A model generated the notes under the pieces. That model saw only the letters and a program-made list of their open reading frames with translations, did no database searches and was not told where the DNA came from. Source: Roseofilum reptotaenium CS-1145 (lineage in GTDB: Bacteria > Cyanobacteriota > Cyanobacteriia > Cyanobacteriales > Desertifilaceae). Taken from it: a DNA stretch of 64,000 nt. Shown one piece after another: positions 53,189 to 62,782 of this stretch (position 1 is its first letter; the number at the start of each line of letters is the position of its first letter). The DNA lies in the NCBI RefSeq assembly GCF_028330985.1, contig NZ_JAQMUE010000079.1:1-64000 (forward strand). The letters run 5' to 3'. A program made the translations under genes and the position numbers.

Positions 53189-55006
53189 ATGTGTGGAATT
53201 GCCGGTTGTATCGGTTATCCAGAACGTGATCGCCTAGAAACAGCGATCGCGTCAGCGATGCGGAGCATTATCGCCAAAATGCAGAATGCCCTCAAACATC
53301 GAGGTCCCGATGACCAGGGACTCTACATTTCTGGCGATCGCCAAGCCGGTTTAGCCCATACTCGTCTCTCCATTCTTGACCTTAGTCCTGCCGGCCATCA
53401 ACCCATGTCTACCGATCATGGGCGCTACTGGATCACCTTCAACGGCGAAATCTACAACTTTCGTCAACTCCGAGAAACCCTGATCGCCCAAGGCGAAATC
53501 TTCCACTCCCAAACCGATACCGAAGTTATCCTCAAACTCTACCAAAAACACGGCTCCAACTGCGTCAACCACCTTCGAGGCATGTTCGCCTTCGCCATCT
53601 GGGACGACCAAGAAAAAACCGCCTTTCTCGCCCGCGATCCCCTCGGCATCAAACCCCTATACTACTGGCAATCCGGGTCAACCCTCCTCTTTGCCTCCGA
53701 ACTGCGAACGCTCATCGCCTCCGGTTTACCCCCGAAAATCCTCAACCCCAAAGGACTGTATACCTATCTCATCAGTGGCTCCGTTTCTGAACCCGATACC
53801 CTAATTCAAGATATTAATGCTCTTCCTGCCGGTCATTGGCTGCAATGGAAAGCAGGGCAAACAACGCAACAACAATACTGGCAAATCCAGTTCAATCCCC
53901 AACCCATTCCCCCCACAGAAGCCAAAGAACAAGTTCGCCAAGCCCTGATTGACTCCATCAAATATCACTTTGTCAGCGACGTTCCCGTAGGTGTATTTCT
54001 CAGTGGGGGCATAGACTCCACCTCCCTCGTCGCCCTCGCTCGTCAAACCCAACTCGGTCAACTGCGAACCTACTCCATCGCCTTTGAAGAAAATCAATGG
54101 AACGAAGGCCCCATTGCTCAACGGATCGCCGAGACTTTTGAAACCGACCATACCGAGTATATCCTCACTTCAAAAGTCGCTCGGCAACTGATGAATCAGT
54201 TTATTGGGGCGATCGATCAACCCAGCATCGACGGTTTCAACACCTATTGCGTCTCCAAGATCGCCAGAGAACACGGTACAAAAGTCGCCCTATCCGGACT
54301 CGGTGGTGACGAACTCTTTGGCGGTTACAGCTCCTTTCAACAAGTCCCCAAAATGGTAGCTTGGGGAAAACGCCTCCAGTTCCTCCAACCCCTCAACCTT
54401 GGAAGACTCCTCAGTCAATGGACAAAAAATCCTAAACTGCAACGAATTAGCGACTTTCTCCAACATCCCCCCAACAGCTTCAACGCCTATCTCAGCTATC
54501 GCGGCATCTTTACCCATCCAGAAACCTTACAAATTCTCAATCACTTCTGCCCTCAGCAAGACACCTCTACTCTCAGACCCACTTTAGAAATTCCCCCTTG
54601 TCCCTCCCCAGAAGATGAAGTCAGCTTCTTAGAAATCAACCGCTATATGAGAAACCAACTTCTCCGCGATAGCGATGTCATGAGCATGGCATGGGGGTTA
54701 GAAGTTCGCGTTCCCTTCCTCGATCGCGTTATTCTAGACACCATTGACACCATTCCCCATTCCCTTAGACTCTCTCAAGGCAAACAACTCCTGATTCAAG
54801 CTGTCCCCGAACTGCCAGATTGGGTCATTAACAAACCCAAACAAGGATTTCTCTTTCCCTTCGATCGCTGGCTCAACGATCCAGAATGGAATGAACTCTT
54901 TCAGCTTAACTCCATTCCTCAACTCTCCCTTACTCCCTGGTATCGTCGCTGGAGTCTCGTTATTCTCCAGAAATGGTTATGCAATCTTGGTATTTCCCTC
55001 CCGTGA
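53189..55006 (+). CDS. asnB: Asparagine synthase (glutamine-hydrolysing)-like amidotransferase
   Basis: A 605-residue AsnB-type protein. Cys2 is the glutaminase nucleophile (MCGIAGCIG), followed by LKHRGPDDQGLY and ITFNGEIYNFRQLR. The synthetase domain has the PP-loop VFLSGGIDSTSLVALA and GLGGDELFGGYSSF. It makes asparagine from aspartate with glutamine nitrogen; in glycan clusters such proteins are thought to amidate uronic acids or other carboxylates. It is G+C-rich relative to the glycan genes before it. The 3' end overlaps the next gene. Confidence 0.88.
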   Translation: MCGIAGCIGYPERDRLETAIASAMRSIIAKMQNALKHRGPDDQGLYISGDRQAGLAHTRLSILDLSPAGHQPMSTDHGRYWITFNGEIYNFRQLRETLIAQGEIFHSQTDTEVILKLYQKHGSNCVNHLRGMFAFAIWDDQEKTAFLARDPLGIKPLYYWQSGSTLLFASELRTLIASGLPPKILNPKGLYTYLISGSVSEPDTLIQDINALPAGHWLQWKAGQTTQQQYWQIQFNPQPIPPTEAKEQVRQALIDSIKYHFVSDVPVGVFLSGGIDSTSLVALARQTQLGQLRTYSIAFEENQWNEGPIAQRIAETFETDHTEYILTSKVARQLMNQFIGAIDQPSIDGFNTYCVSKIAREHGTKVALSGLGGDELFGGYSSFQQVPKMVAWGKRLQFLQPLNLGRLLSQWTKNPKLQRISDFLQHPPNSFNAYLSYRGIFTHPETLQILNHFCPQQDTSTLRPTLEIPPCPSPEDEVSFLEINRYMRNQLLRDSDVMSMAWGLEVRVPFLDRVILDTIDTIPHSLRLSQGKQLLIQAVPELPDWVINKPKQGFLFPFDRWLNDPEWNELFQLNSIPQLSLTPWYRRWSLVILQKWLCNLGISLP

Positions 55007-56223
55007 ACAATCAATCTCTAAACATTCTCCATGTCATTCCCAGCGTCTCCCCTCTACGGGGCGGCCCCAGTTATGCTGTCATCAACATGGTTAAAGCCTT
55101 ACGGAAACAGGGAATCAACGCCGAAATTGCCACCACCGATGATAACGGAGCAACAGGACAACCCCTAGATGTTCCTTTAGGAAAACGAACAGACTATCAA
55201 GGCGTTCCCATTTACTTTTTTCCTGCCGGAAGTTCGTCAGGTGCCAGCTTAACTCAAGATAGAGGCTTTCTCTTTTCTTGGCCCCTCACCCAATGGTTAT
55301 GGAAGCATATCCAAGATTATGATTTGATTCATACCCATTATCTGTTTTCTTACGCTTCCACTTGTGCCGCTGTTATTGCCAAATACCACAAAACTCCCTA
55401 TATTCGGCGCACGATTGGTCAACTCTCCCCTTGGGCTTTAGCTCAAAGTCGTGGCAAAAAACAACTCTATAGCCTTCTTATCGAACGGCACAACCTCAAT
55501 CAAGCTGCCGCCATTCACTGTACCTCCGACGGAGAAGCCTTAGATGTTCGCAATTATGGCATTACCGCCCCTACCGTAACTATTTCCCTAGGAGTTGAAA
55601 TCCCAGAAATCCAACCTGATGCTAAAGCTGAACTACGGAAAAAATATGATATTCCTTTAGACGCGCCGATTATTTTATTTCTCTCTCGCCTGCATTATAA
55701 AAAACGCCCGGATCTTTTAATCGAAGCCCTTCACCAAGTTAAATCTAAACATCCTAACATTTACCTTTTGCTTGCTGGTTCTGGAGATCCTGAATATATC
55801 CAAGAATTAAATCAATTACTCCATCAATTAGACTTACAAAAATGCACCCGGTTTACTGGTTTTGTTACGGGCAAAGATAAAGATTTAGTCCTTCAAGGCT
55901 CTGATATTTTTGTCCTTCCTTCCTTTTCGGAAAATTTCGGTATTGCCGTAGTCGAAGCCTTGGCTGCTGGTTTGCCCGCGATCGTTACCCCAGAAGTACA
56001 AATTGCTCCAGAGATTGAGCAAGCAAATGCTGGGTTAGTTGTCGAAGGCAATAGAGAATCTGTCGCGAGTGCAATTACTCAGTTACTGGACTCAGATAAC
56101 CAGCAACTCGATCAGAAGGGTCAGACTTTAGTGAAACACTGCTATTCTTGGCCAGCCATTGCAGAAAAACTAGCTGACATTTATCTTCGTCTAATTCAGA
56201 AAAATATTAGATTATCCAATTAA
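54973..56223 (+). CDS. Glycosyltransferase family 4
   Basis: A 416-residue GT-B enzyme. It has HVIPSVSPLRGGPSYAVINM in the acceptor domain, IILFLSRLHYKKRPDLLIEA at the hinge, and PSFSENFGIAVVEALAAGLP for the donor. It ends the polysaccharide locus. The start is uncertain: ATG at 54973 or 54979, or a GTG at 55003 that overlaps the asnB stop as GTGA. Confidence 0.88.
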   Translation: MVMQSWYFPPVNNQSLNILHVIPSVSPLRGGPSYAVINMVKALRKQGINAEIATTDDNGATGQPLDVPLGKRTDYQGVPIYFFPAGSSSGASLTQDRGFLFSWPLTQWLWKHIQDYDLIHTHYLFSYASTCAAVIAKYHKTPYIRRTIGQLSPWALAQSRGKKQLYSLLIERHNLNQAAAIHCTSDGEALDVRNYGITAPTVTISLGVEIPEIQPDAKAELRKKYDIPLDAPIILFLSRLHYKKRPDLLIEALHQVKSKHPNIYLLLAGSGDPEYIQELNQLLHQLDLQKCTRFTGFVTGKDKDLVLQGSDIFVLPSFSENFGIAVVEALAAGLPAIVTPEVQIAPEIEQANAGLVVEGNRESVASAITQLLDSDNQQLDQKGQTLVKHCYSWPAIAEKLADIYLRLIQKNIRLSN

Positions 56224-56291
56224 GAAAAAAATGGACTACACCACTGACAAAGAGTTGGCTTGTCTAAAAGAATAAAGAGATTTTTGGGTTA

Positions 56292-56373
56292 TGGGCGGAG
56301 AGAGACTCGAACTCTCATACCCGGAGGTGCCACATTTTGAGTGTGGTGCGTCTACCAATTTCGCCATCCGCCC
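56292..56373 (-). tRNA. tRNA-Leu(CAA)
   Basis: The 82-nt cloverleaf has acceptor GGGCGGA/TCCGCCC, a D-arm with AATTGGTAGACGC, anticodon stem CCACA/TGTGG with loop CTCAAAA (anticodon CAA), a long variable arm of about 13 nt as in class II tRNAs, and TTCGAGT in the T-loop. No CCA is encoded. Confidence 0.93.
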
Positions 56374-56634
56374 TAGTATATAACTTTGTTATTATAACCT
56401 ATCTTTTGATTTTGCAACACCTTTTGACTATCTTATATTTTAGGCAACTTCTCCATCTCCCCTCCTGATGCGATTCTTCTGCTGTCACTCTCTGAGTAGA
56501 AAAGTCTATTTTGACTCTAAGTCACTCTAACCCTATGGGATATGTTAGAGTTTCTTGTTATTGAATATGTGCGATTAGAGAATAAAAAAACTAGTGCTGT
56601 TGATGAAAGGACACTATGCTTATATCTTTTCAAA

Positions 56635-56707
<73 letters not shown>

Positions 56708-56778
56708 TTATTTTGAATCCTTTACTAAGGTAACACTAAAAGAATTTAGTTGTCAATACCCTGAAGAAAAATTTCTGA

Positions 56779-56800
56779 GGGAAAGGCGATCGCCTTTCCC
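56779..56800 (-). terminator. Terminator hairpin containing a HIP1 octamer
   Basis: A perfect 22-bp palindrome with GGGAAAGG and CCTTTCCC arms around GCGATCGC. On the minus strand it starts 8 nt after the PPC-protein stop and is followed within a few bases by a T-rich tract (AAATTTTTCTT). It has the shape of a rho-independent terminator for that gene. Confidence 0.65.
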
Positions 56801-56807
56801 TTCTGCC

Positions 56808-57257
56808 CTAAATTGGACGTAAGCGAGTTAACTTCAAATTGAACTGACCTCCAGCCGTTTCACCAAAGGCACGCACCCGTACAATATACGTCCCTGACTT
56901 AGTAATCCGGGCAAAGAGCAGGGAATTGGTACTGCCATCAGGACCATCATCATTTTCAGCAACGGTGGTACCATCATCACCCAGCAAGGTGACAATGGTA
57001 TCAAACTGATCGGAATGCAGGTCAACTACTACATTATCCCCCTCATTCAAGTTGACCATGTAATCCCGTGCAAACCCTCCTTGACCAGTGGGAATATCCT
57101 TTTGCGAGAGGGTATCAGTAATTTCATTGCTCGTAAGTAATGGCTTGGGATTATAAATTTCTGATTGGGCCTGAGCTGCTGTCTGAAGACCGATCGCCAT
57201 CAACAGACTGAAGACGAAACGAATACCGCTACCTGGGGTAGCTAAAGAGTTAAGCAT
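56808..57257 (-). CDS. Exported PPC-domain protein
   Basis: A 149-residue protein with a signal peptide (hydrophobic core FVFSLLMAIGLQ, cleavage likely after QAQ or AQA near residue 30). It is followed by one bacterial pre-peptidase C-terminal domain of about 100 residues (DYMVNLNEGDNVVVDLHSDQ, FDTIVTLLGDDGTTVAENDD, SGTYIVRVRAFGETAGG). PPC domains are beta-sandwiches usually appended to secreted proteases, where they aid secretion or binding. Here the domain stands alone, so it may be a small extracellular binding module. Confidence 0.82.
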   Translation of the reverse strand: MLNSLATPGSGIRFVFSLLMAIGLQTAAQAQSEIYNPKPLLTSNEITDTLSQKDIPTGQGGFARDYMVNLNEGDNVVVDLHSDQFDTIVTLLGDDGTTVAENDDGPDGSTNSLLFARITKSGTYIVRVRAFGETAGGQFNLKLTRLRPI

Positions 57258-57341
57258 GAAACATCAAGTCAACTGATGGATTTTCTGTGAATATCTTAAA
57301 CTACGCTTTCAGGTAATCGCCAGTGTGGTCTGGCGTTCTGA

Positions 57342-59171
57342 TTAGGTTTCAATATTACCCCGACGAGCTACCGTACACCGGGGAGCAATCCACCATGGGC
57401 CGCCTTCATTCCCTCTCAAGTCGCATTGTTCGATGGGCCCTGCACCATTAGACGCAACATAAATCCCTTGTTTTTGGTTGCCATATAACCGGCATTGTTT
57501 CAAACTCAGGTTACTTTGTTTTTTGATATGTACACCTCGGCCGCCATTTTGGAAAATATCACAGAAGGACGCACTAGCGTGACCGGCTTCAGAAACTAAA
57601 ATCCCCTCGCCAGTCATTTGAGAAATTTGGCAATGTTCTAAATTTGCTTCAGCATGACGATCGCTTTTAACACCAATCGTCTGGCCATAAATCTGACAAA
57701 ATTCTAGGCTAGAGCGGCTATCTTGTGTCATCCAAACTCCATATTGGGAATCTCCAGCCACTTCACATCGACGTAGGGTGGCGTTCGTATTTTTGCCTTT
57801 GATGTAAATATTAGCCAGTCCGGTTCCGTGAATAGTACACTCTTCCAGGGTCAGGTTGCCATGGGTGATAGAGATAGCGTAGGGACTATGGAGACGTTGA
57901 CCCATGAAGCGACCGAGGAGATCGGCGCGGTGAATTTGTGTCCAGTTGCGGTAGTGAAAGGTTACACCCCGAATCAGGGCGCGATCGCCTTCCATTCGCA
58001 CGCAAGGGGCCAATTGACTCTCGATAATAATATCTTCCTTATTTCCTTCACCCATAATTTGTAAGGGTTTGTCAATTCGTAAACTTTCAGCATAAAAACC
58101 GGCACGGACTTTAATGATCGTATAGGGAAGGGCATTTTTAATCGCTTCATTCAGAGTGCGATAGTTAGCTGGCCCCAGTTTAGCCACGACTAGGGGCGGT
58201 GCGTCCAGGAATTCGGGATCGTCTTCTGAAGGTTGAGTAATCGTGGGCAGGTTATAGGGGCTACTATTGAGGTCATTGAGCGCTTCTTGGGCTGATTGAT
58301 AGCGATCGCCGATCGCCACCTGAGTCAGTTTATCCAAAACTCCCCCCAGGTTTTCACTGATAGGATTGCCCTGTAATTGGGTTTCGCGCCATAACCAACG
58401 TCCTTGACTGGGGTCGTAGAGGCGATCCGGTTCCACTCCCGTTAACAGACATAAACCGGTTACCCCTAAACTATATAAGTCACTGGCTGGATAGGTTTTA
58501 CCTGTGAGCATCTGTTCCAAGGGGGCGTAGCCTTGTGTGCCAATCCCTACGGTTCCCGTTTGGGCGATCGCCGTTTGGGCCAATTGCTTAGAAATACCAA
58601 AATCAATCAGGACAAAGCCTTCCGGAGCTGATTCTAGCCCCTGTCGGAGCATCAGATTTGCCGGTTTAATATCCCGGTGTATAATCTGACGATTATGGAT
58701 AAATTGCAGTACCGGTAAGAGTCCTTGGAGTAGATTCCTAATTTGAGCCTCTGTAAACGGGCCATTTTGCTGCAAACATTGGGCTAAATTCTGTCCAGGG
58801 ATAAACTCTTGGACTAAATAGCGTTGGTTCTCTTCTTGGAAAAAGTCCCATAAACTGGGGATTTGGGGATGGGCATCGAGATTGGTAAGCCGTTGGGCTT
58901 CCTGTTCAAACAGGGCGATCGCCTTTTCATACAAAACTGCATTCCCTTGTACTTTCGGCAGGGAAACCAAGTGTTTAATCGCACATTTTGCCTCCCCCCG
59001 TTCCCGATCCAGACCTAAGTACGTGCGAGCGCATCCACTGGTATTCGAGATTAATTGCATCACCTGATAGCGCCCTTTCAGCAACCGCAGTGCTGACCCA
59101 CAATTGAGGCAAAATTGGGTAGATAGTGGATTTTGGGGTTGGGAACACTCTGGGTTGAGACAGTAGCTCAT
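57342..59171 (-). CDS. Serine/threonine kinase fused to a right-handed beta-helix
   Basis: A 609-residue protein. Residues 1-25 form a zinc-ribbon (CLNPEC and FCLNCG). A Hanks-type kinase domain follows at about 33-300: ATP lysine in KCAIKHL, catalytic HRDIKPANLM, metal-binding LIDFGISKQ, and activation segment GTQGYAPLEQM. The glycine loop reads ISNTSGCARTYLG and lacks the usual GxGxxG. Residues about 330-600 are parallel beta-helix repeats (KVRAGFYAESLRIDKPLQIM, SQYGVWMTQDSRSSLEFCQI, KKQSNLSLKQCRLYGN). The beta-helix could bind a carbohydrate or another ligand. No transmembrane segment is evident, so the whole protein appears cytosolic. Confidence 0.85.
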   Translation of the reverse strand: MSYCLNPECSQPQNPLSTQFCLNCGSALRLLKGRYQVMQLISNTSGCARTYLGLDRERGEAKCAIKHLVSLPKVQGNAVLYEKAIALFEQEAQRLTNLDAHPQIPSLWDFFQEENQRYLVQEFIPGQNLAQCLQQNGPFTEAQIRNLLQGLLPVLQFIHNRQIIHRDIKPANLMLRQGLESAPEGFVLIDFGISKQLAQTAIAQTGTVGIGTQGYAPLEQMLTGKTYPASDLYSLGVTGLCLLTGVEPDRLYDPSQGRWLWRETQLQGNPISENLGGVLDKLTQVAIGDRYQSAQEALNDLNSSPYNLPTITQPSEDDPEFLDAPPLVVAKLGPANYRTLNEAIKNALPYTIIKVRAGFYAESLRIDKPLQIMGEGNKEDIIIESQLAPCVRMEGDRALIRGVTFHYRNWTQIHRADLLGRFMGQRLHSPYAISITHGNLTLEECTIHGTGLANIYIKGKNTNATLRRCEVAGDSQYGVWMTQDSRSSLEFCQIYGQTIGVKSDRHAEANLEHCQISQMTGEGILVSEAGHASASFCDIFQNGGRGVHIKKQSNLSLKQCRLYGNQKQGIYVASNGAGPIEQCDLRGNEGGPWWIAPRCTVARRGNIET

Positions 59172-59243
59172 GGATCAATTAATAATTACAATCCTTTAGA
59201 TTTCCGTGGCATCAGTTATCCCTTCAAAACTTACCCCAAAAAA

Positions 59244-59630
59244 GGGGGAAAAGTAAGTCATAAGCCGGATTCTGTTCTCCAAGATCCCGACAGAGATCTT
59301 GGGGGGAGTTATCTATCTGGGACATTTGTTGCCAAATGCCTCAAGCGGTTCATAATCCTGGAACAGGTAAAAGACCAACCGTTGTTCCATCTGCCTTGCT
59401 CCCAACCGGGGTTTACCGAGCCAGTACCTCTCGATACTGCTGGTGCGCTCTTACCGCACCCTTGCACCCTTGCCTGTATGCTTAATGCACCATCGGCGGT
59501 ATGTTTCTGTGGCACTCTCCTCACGATCGCTCGCACTGGGCGTTACCCAGCAAGTTTGGTCTTTCGGGAGTCCGGACTTTCCTCAGACCGAGTTCCCTCG
59601 ATCTGCAACGCCCTCCCTTACTTTTCCCTG
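59244..59630 (-). ncRNA. rnpB: RNase P RNA
   Basis: The minus strand carries the universal segments GAGGAAAGTCCGGACTCC near the 5' end and ACAGAAACATACCGCC downstream, plus AGAATCCGGCTTATGAC near the 3' end. The ends pair as P1 (GGGAAAAGTAAG, 59617-59628 in complement, with its partner at 59246-59257). The total of about 385 nt is normal for cyanobacterial type A RNase P RNA, the catalytic RNA that trims tRNA 5' leaders. Exact ends are estimated from the P1 stem. Confidence 0.95.
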
Positions 59631-59656
59631 TTATTAGTTTATCTAAATACGGGGTT

Positions 59657-59905
59657 CTAATATAATGTCCCCAATTCTGAACAATGCCAGGCCTCTGCCA
59701 GTACATGACTTAACCAACTGCGTTGCGAGGCATCCAAAAAGCCATCATCTGCTAAAATTTCTTCCTTGAGATCGTCTAAGGATTGACCTTGGGAACGGGA
59801 AATATTAATGACTCCGGCGATCGCCGCTGCCACTACTTCCTCATCTACAGGCTTGTGGCGCAAGGCTATGATATCTTGGGAATGCTGTGGAATCTTGTAG
59901 TTCAT
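59657..59905 (-). CDS. Small conserved-looking protein upstream of rnpB
   Basis: An 82-residue protein of mostly helical character (VDEEVVAAAIAGVINISRSQ, SLDDLKEEILADDGFLD, SWLSHVLAEAWHCSEL). I do not recognise a domain; the regular helices and normal composition argue that it is a real gene rather than chance. It is transcribed in the direction of rnpB, ending about 27 bp before it. Confidence 0.6.
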   Translation of the reverse strand: MNYKIPQHSQDIIALRHKPVDEEVVAAAIAGVINISRSQGQSLDDLKEEILADDGFLDASQRSWLSHVLAEAWHCSELGTLY

Positions 59906-60039
59906 CGTTATCTGAATCCGTTTTAATCAGTTGAAGAGAGCGTGAGAATGATGTAAACTTTTGTAACATTATTTTAATCACGTAATCGCGATAATAACAT
60001 ACTTTTTGATTTTGTCAAGATATTTTTAGTGATGCACCG

Positions 60040-62055
60040 ATGCAAGAACTCCTTTATTTAGAAATTCCCCAACCCAATACCTCTAGCGTACTGACTTGGT
60101 TACAGCAGCAGTACGACCCCCCCATCGGCGAGAAGTTCCTGACTCCAGATGGTTTTAGACTCCATTTCCCTCAACGAGACCCTCTGTCGATATTCGTTTG
60201 GTCAGTTCAGCGCACCACATACCTCAAACTCTTCCGTTGGTCAAACACTCCCATTCCCCAAGAAGGGCGAGTGATGAATCACCTAAAAAACCAGCTTCAG
60301 AGACAATTCCCCCATGAATACCCCGAACCCCCAGAAATCGATTTATCCAAACAGTCTATTTTTGAAGCTTTAGCGCCCTACTATCCACAAACGGTGCATT
60401 ATTTCCAGAAAATGCCCAGGGGAGAATATGACCTCAACCGGGTGTATTGGTGGGAAAAACGATGGCGAGAAAATGTGCGCAACCCCCAGATTCCGACTCC
60501 TGTCATTCGCCCCCTAGAAACTCCTTTATCTGAGGAGAATACCTACGATTTAATTTATATTGGCGGTGCATTGGGAGCCATTCATTCTGCACTCATGGCA
60601 GCACGAGGCTATCGGGTGTTATTGGTCGAACGTTTGCCCTATGGTCGGATGAATCGGGAATGGAATATTTCTAGGGATGAATTCGCCCAGTTAATTGAGT
60701 TAGGGTTGTTTACTCAAGAGGAATTTGAAGACTTAATTGCCCGGGAATATGTAGACGGGTTTAATAAGTTTTTTGATAGTAATAATCCGGAGAATCTGAA
60801 AGCCAAAGTTTTGCACACCCCCAAGGTCTTGAATATTGCTATGGCCTCCGATAAGCTGTTGGGCAGTTGTGGCGAGAAGTTTCTCAAAGCTGGCGGTGAA
60901 ATTCGGGATGAAACTGAATTTCAATATGCAGAAGTGGCAGATAATGGAGTCAGGTTAACCTTAAAGCATTTGGGAACTGGGGAAACATCCCAAGTACAAG
61001 GTCGCCTGCTGATTGATGCCATGGGGACGGCTTCTCCCATTGCCTGGCAGTTGAATGGAAATCGGGCGTTTGATAGCGTCTGTCCCACCGTGGGCGCGAT
61101 GATTGATGGGGGGTTTGAACCAGGGGTTTGGGATTCAGATTATGGGGATGTTTTGAATAGCCATGGAGATGTTTCTCGGGGAAGACAGTTGATTTGGGAG
61201 TTATTCCCTGGTGCAGGTCAGGAGTTAACGTTTTATCTGTTTCATTACCATCAAGTGCATCCGGATAATCCCGGTTCGTTGCTGGAAATGTATGAGGACT
61301 TTTTCACCATTTTGCCTGAATATCGACGCTGCGATCTGGAGAAATTAGTGTGGAAAAAGCCGACATTTGGCTATATTCCCGGTCATTTTAGTTTAGGAAA
61401 TAGCGATCGCAAGGTGGCCGGCAATCGCGTATTGGCAATCGGCGATGCGGCCTCGCTCCAGTCTCCCCTGGTCTTCACCGGGTTTGGCTCTTTGGTACGC
61501 AATCTGCCCCGCTTAACTGCACTTCTGGATGTGGCGCTCAAGTACGATCGACTCACCAGCAAAGACCTAGCTGCCATTCGCGCTTATCAAGATAATACTG
61601 CTGTCACCTGGCTTTTTTCTAAGGGGATGATGGTTCCCACCCATCGCCATATTCAACCCCAGCTTATTAACTCCATGTTGAATACGTTTTTCGGGTTATT
61701 AGCCGATGAACCCCCAGAAGTAGCCGATACTTTCATTAAAGATCGCACGACTTGGCTCTTATTTAATCGATTAGCCTTAAAAGCAGCCGTCAAAAACCCT
61801 GCCTTATTGCTGTGGATCTGGGAATTAGCTGGAGCAAAGGATATGTTGCGATGGTTATCCACGTACACCAGTTTTACCACCAAAGCCTTTATTCACGCCC
61901 TATTGCGTCCCTGGTTTCCCCAGTTTAGTCAATGGTGTGCGGGGTGGATGGGCGATCGCTATCCGGGGTTATGGTTAAAGATTTTAAGTTTAAACTACAG
62001 TCTCTCCGGCAATTGGGGCCAAGCCATTCAAGACTTAGAAACAAGCAAGAGATGA
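60040..62055 (+). CDS. cruA: Lycopene cyclase, CruA type
   Basis: A 671-residue flavoprotein. A unique N-terminal region of about 165 residues precedes the FAD-binding YDLIYIGGALGAIHSALMAA, then VLLVERLPYGRMNREWNISR, a segment shared by the CruA/CruP family. RVLAIGDAASLQSPLVFTGF is the C-terminal FAD motif. CruA-type enzymes cyclise lycopene to gamma- or beta-carotene at the membrane. CruP is the main alternative, but length and the GRMNREWNISRDEF context favour CruA. An AT-rich stretch of about 130 bp upstream probably holds the promoter. Confidence 0.8.
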   Translation: MQELLYLEIPQPNTSSVLTWLQQQYDPPIGEKFLTPDGFRLHFPQRDPLSIFVWSVQRTTYLKLFRWSNTPIPQEGRVMNHLKNQLQRQFPHEYPEPPEIDLSKQSIFEALAPYYPQTVHYFQKMPRGEYDLNRVYWWEKRWRENVRNPQIPTPVIRPLETPLSEENTYDLIYIGGALGAIHSALMAARGYRVLLVERLPYGRMNREWNISRDEFAQLIELGLFTQEEFEDLIAREYVDGFNKFFDSNNPENLKAKVLHTPKVLNIAMASDKLLGSCGEKFLKAGGEIRDETEFQYAEVADNGVRLTLKHLGTGETSQVQGRLLIDAMGTASPIAWQLNGNRAFDSVCPTVGAMIDGGFEPGVWDSDYGDVLNSHGDVSRGRQLIWELFPGAGQELTFYLFHYHQVHPDNPGSLLEMYEDFFTILPEYRRCDLEKLVWKKPTFGYIPGHFSLGNSDRKVAGNRVLAIGDAASLQSPLVFTGFGSLVRNLPRLTALLDVALKYDRLTSKDLAAIRAYQDNTAVTWLFSKGMMVPTHRHIQPQLINSMLNTFFGLLADEPPEVADTFIKDRTTWLLFNRLALKAAVKNPALLLWIWELAGAKDMLRWLSTYTSFTTKAFIHALLRPWFPQFSQWCAGWMGDRYPGLWLKILSLNYSLSGNWGQAIQDLETSKR

Positions 62056-62113
62056 TAAGGATTTGATATTAAAATCCGAAAAAGAGAAAGAAAGTTCAAA
62101 GCAAAAGAAAGGA

Positions 62114-62743
62114 TTATTTCGGATTTTTCCTCGACTCCATAGCCCAATGAATGCGTGCGCGAATGCTTGGCTCTTCTTCCTGGTGGGTAAGCTGCTGGAG
62201 GTGATGGAAGATTGGCTCGTGGAAGTTCGGATCGGCTGTTTCACTGAGAGAGCCTAACCCGACAACGGCGGCATAGCGCACGACCCATTCCGGATCTTCG
62301 GTAACTTGAAATAGGGTGTCCATAACTTGCTGTTGAGCAGCAGCCACTTCAGCAGAAGGCATTTTTTGCCATTGGATCGTACCGAGTCCCCTGGCAGCTC
62401 CACGACGGACACTCATCGAGAAGTCGTTCACAGCAGCATCGAGCAGGGTTTCTAAGGCTTGAGGATGACCAATTCCAGCCAGGGCACGAATGGCCCAAGC
62501 TCGCCCTCCATAGTTATAGTCATCGAGAAGTTCCAACAGGTCATTGACGGCTAAATCTCCGAGGGCAATTAAGCCATCAACGGCAGCAACGGCGGCTCCA
62601 GGGTTGTTGAAACTGAGAACTTGAATGAGGGTAGGGGCGGCTTCGGTGATTTGGGCGGCAGCTAACTGTTCTACAGCATCAACGAGGGTATCGGAAGAGT
62701 CGGCTTGGTCAACGGCTTCTAGAAGGCTGGATAGGGGAGACAT
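62114..62743 (-). CDS. cpcF: Phycocyanin alpha-84 phycocyanobilin lyase, CpcF subunit
   Basis: A 209-residue protein made of HEAT-like/PBS-lyase repeats (AAVAAVDGLIALGDLAVNDL, GGRAWAIRALAGIGHPQALE, VRRGAARGLGTIQW, WVVRYAAVVGLGSLSE). It lies 40 bp after cpcE on the same strand in the order cpcA-cpcE-cpcF known from phycobilisome operons. With CpcE it attaches phycocyanobilin to Cys84 of the phycocyanin alpha subunit. Confidence 0.88.
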   Translation of the reverse strand: MSPLSSLLEAVDQADSSDTLVDAVEQLAAAQITEAAPTLIQVLSFNNPGAAVAAVDGLIALGDLAVNDLLELLDDYNYGGRAWAIRALAGIGHPQALETLLDAAVNDFSMSVRRGAARGLGTIQWQKMPSAEVAAAQQQVMDTLFQVTEDPEWVVRYAAVVGLGSLSETADPNFHEPIFHHLQQLTHQEEEPSIRARIHWAMESRKNPK

Positions 62744-62782
62744 TTCAAATTGAACGCTTCGTGCTAGGGAATAGGGAATGGG

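Noticed and set aside
59133-59660. 175-codon frame on the plus strand
   Set aside because: Covers the RNase P RNA antisense; the RNA's conserved core explains the sequence.
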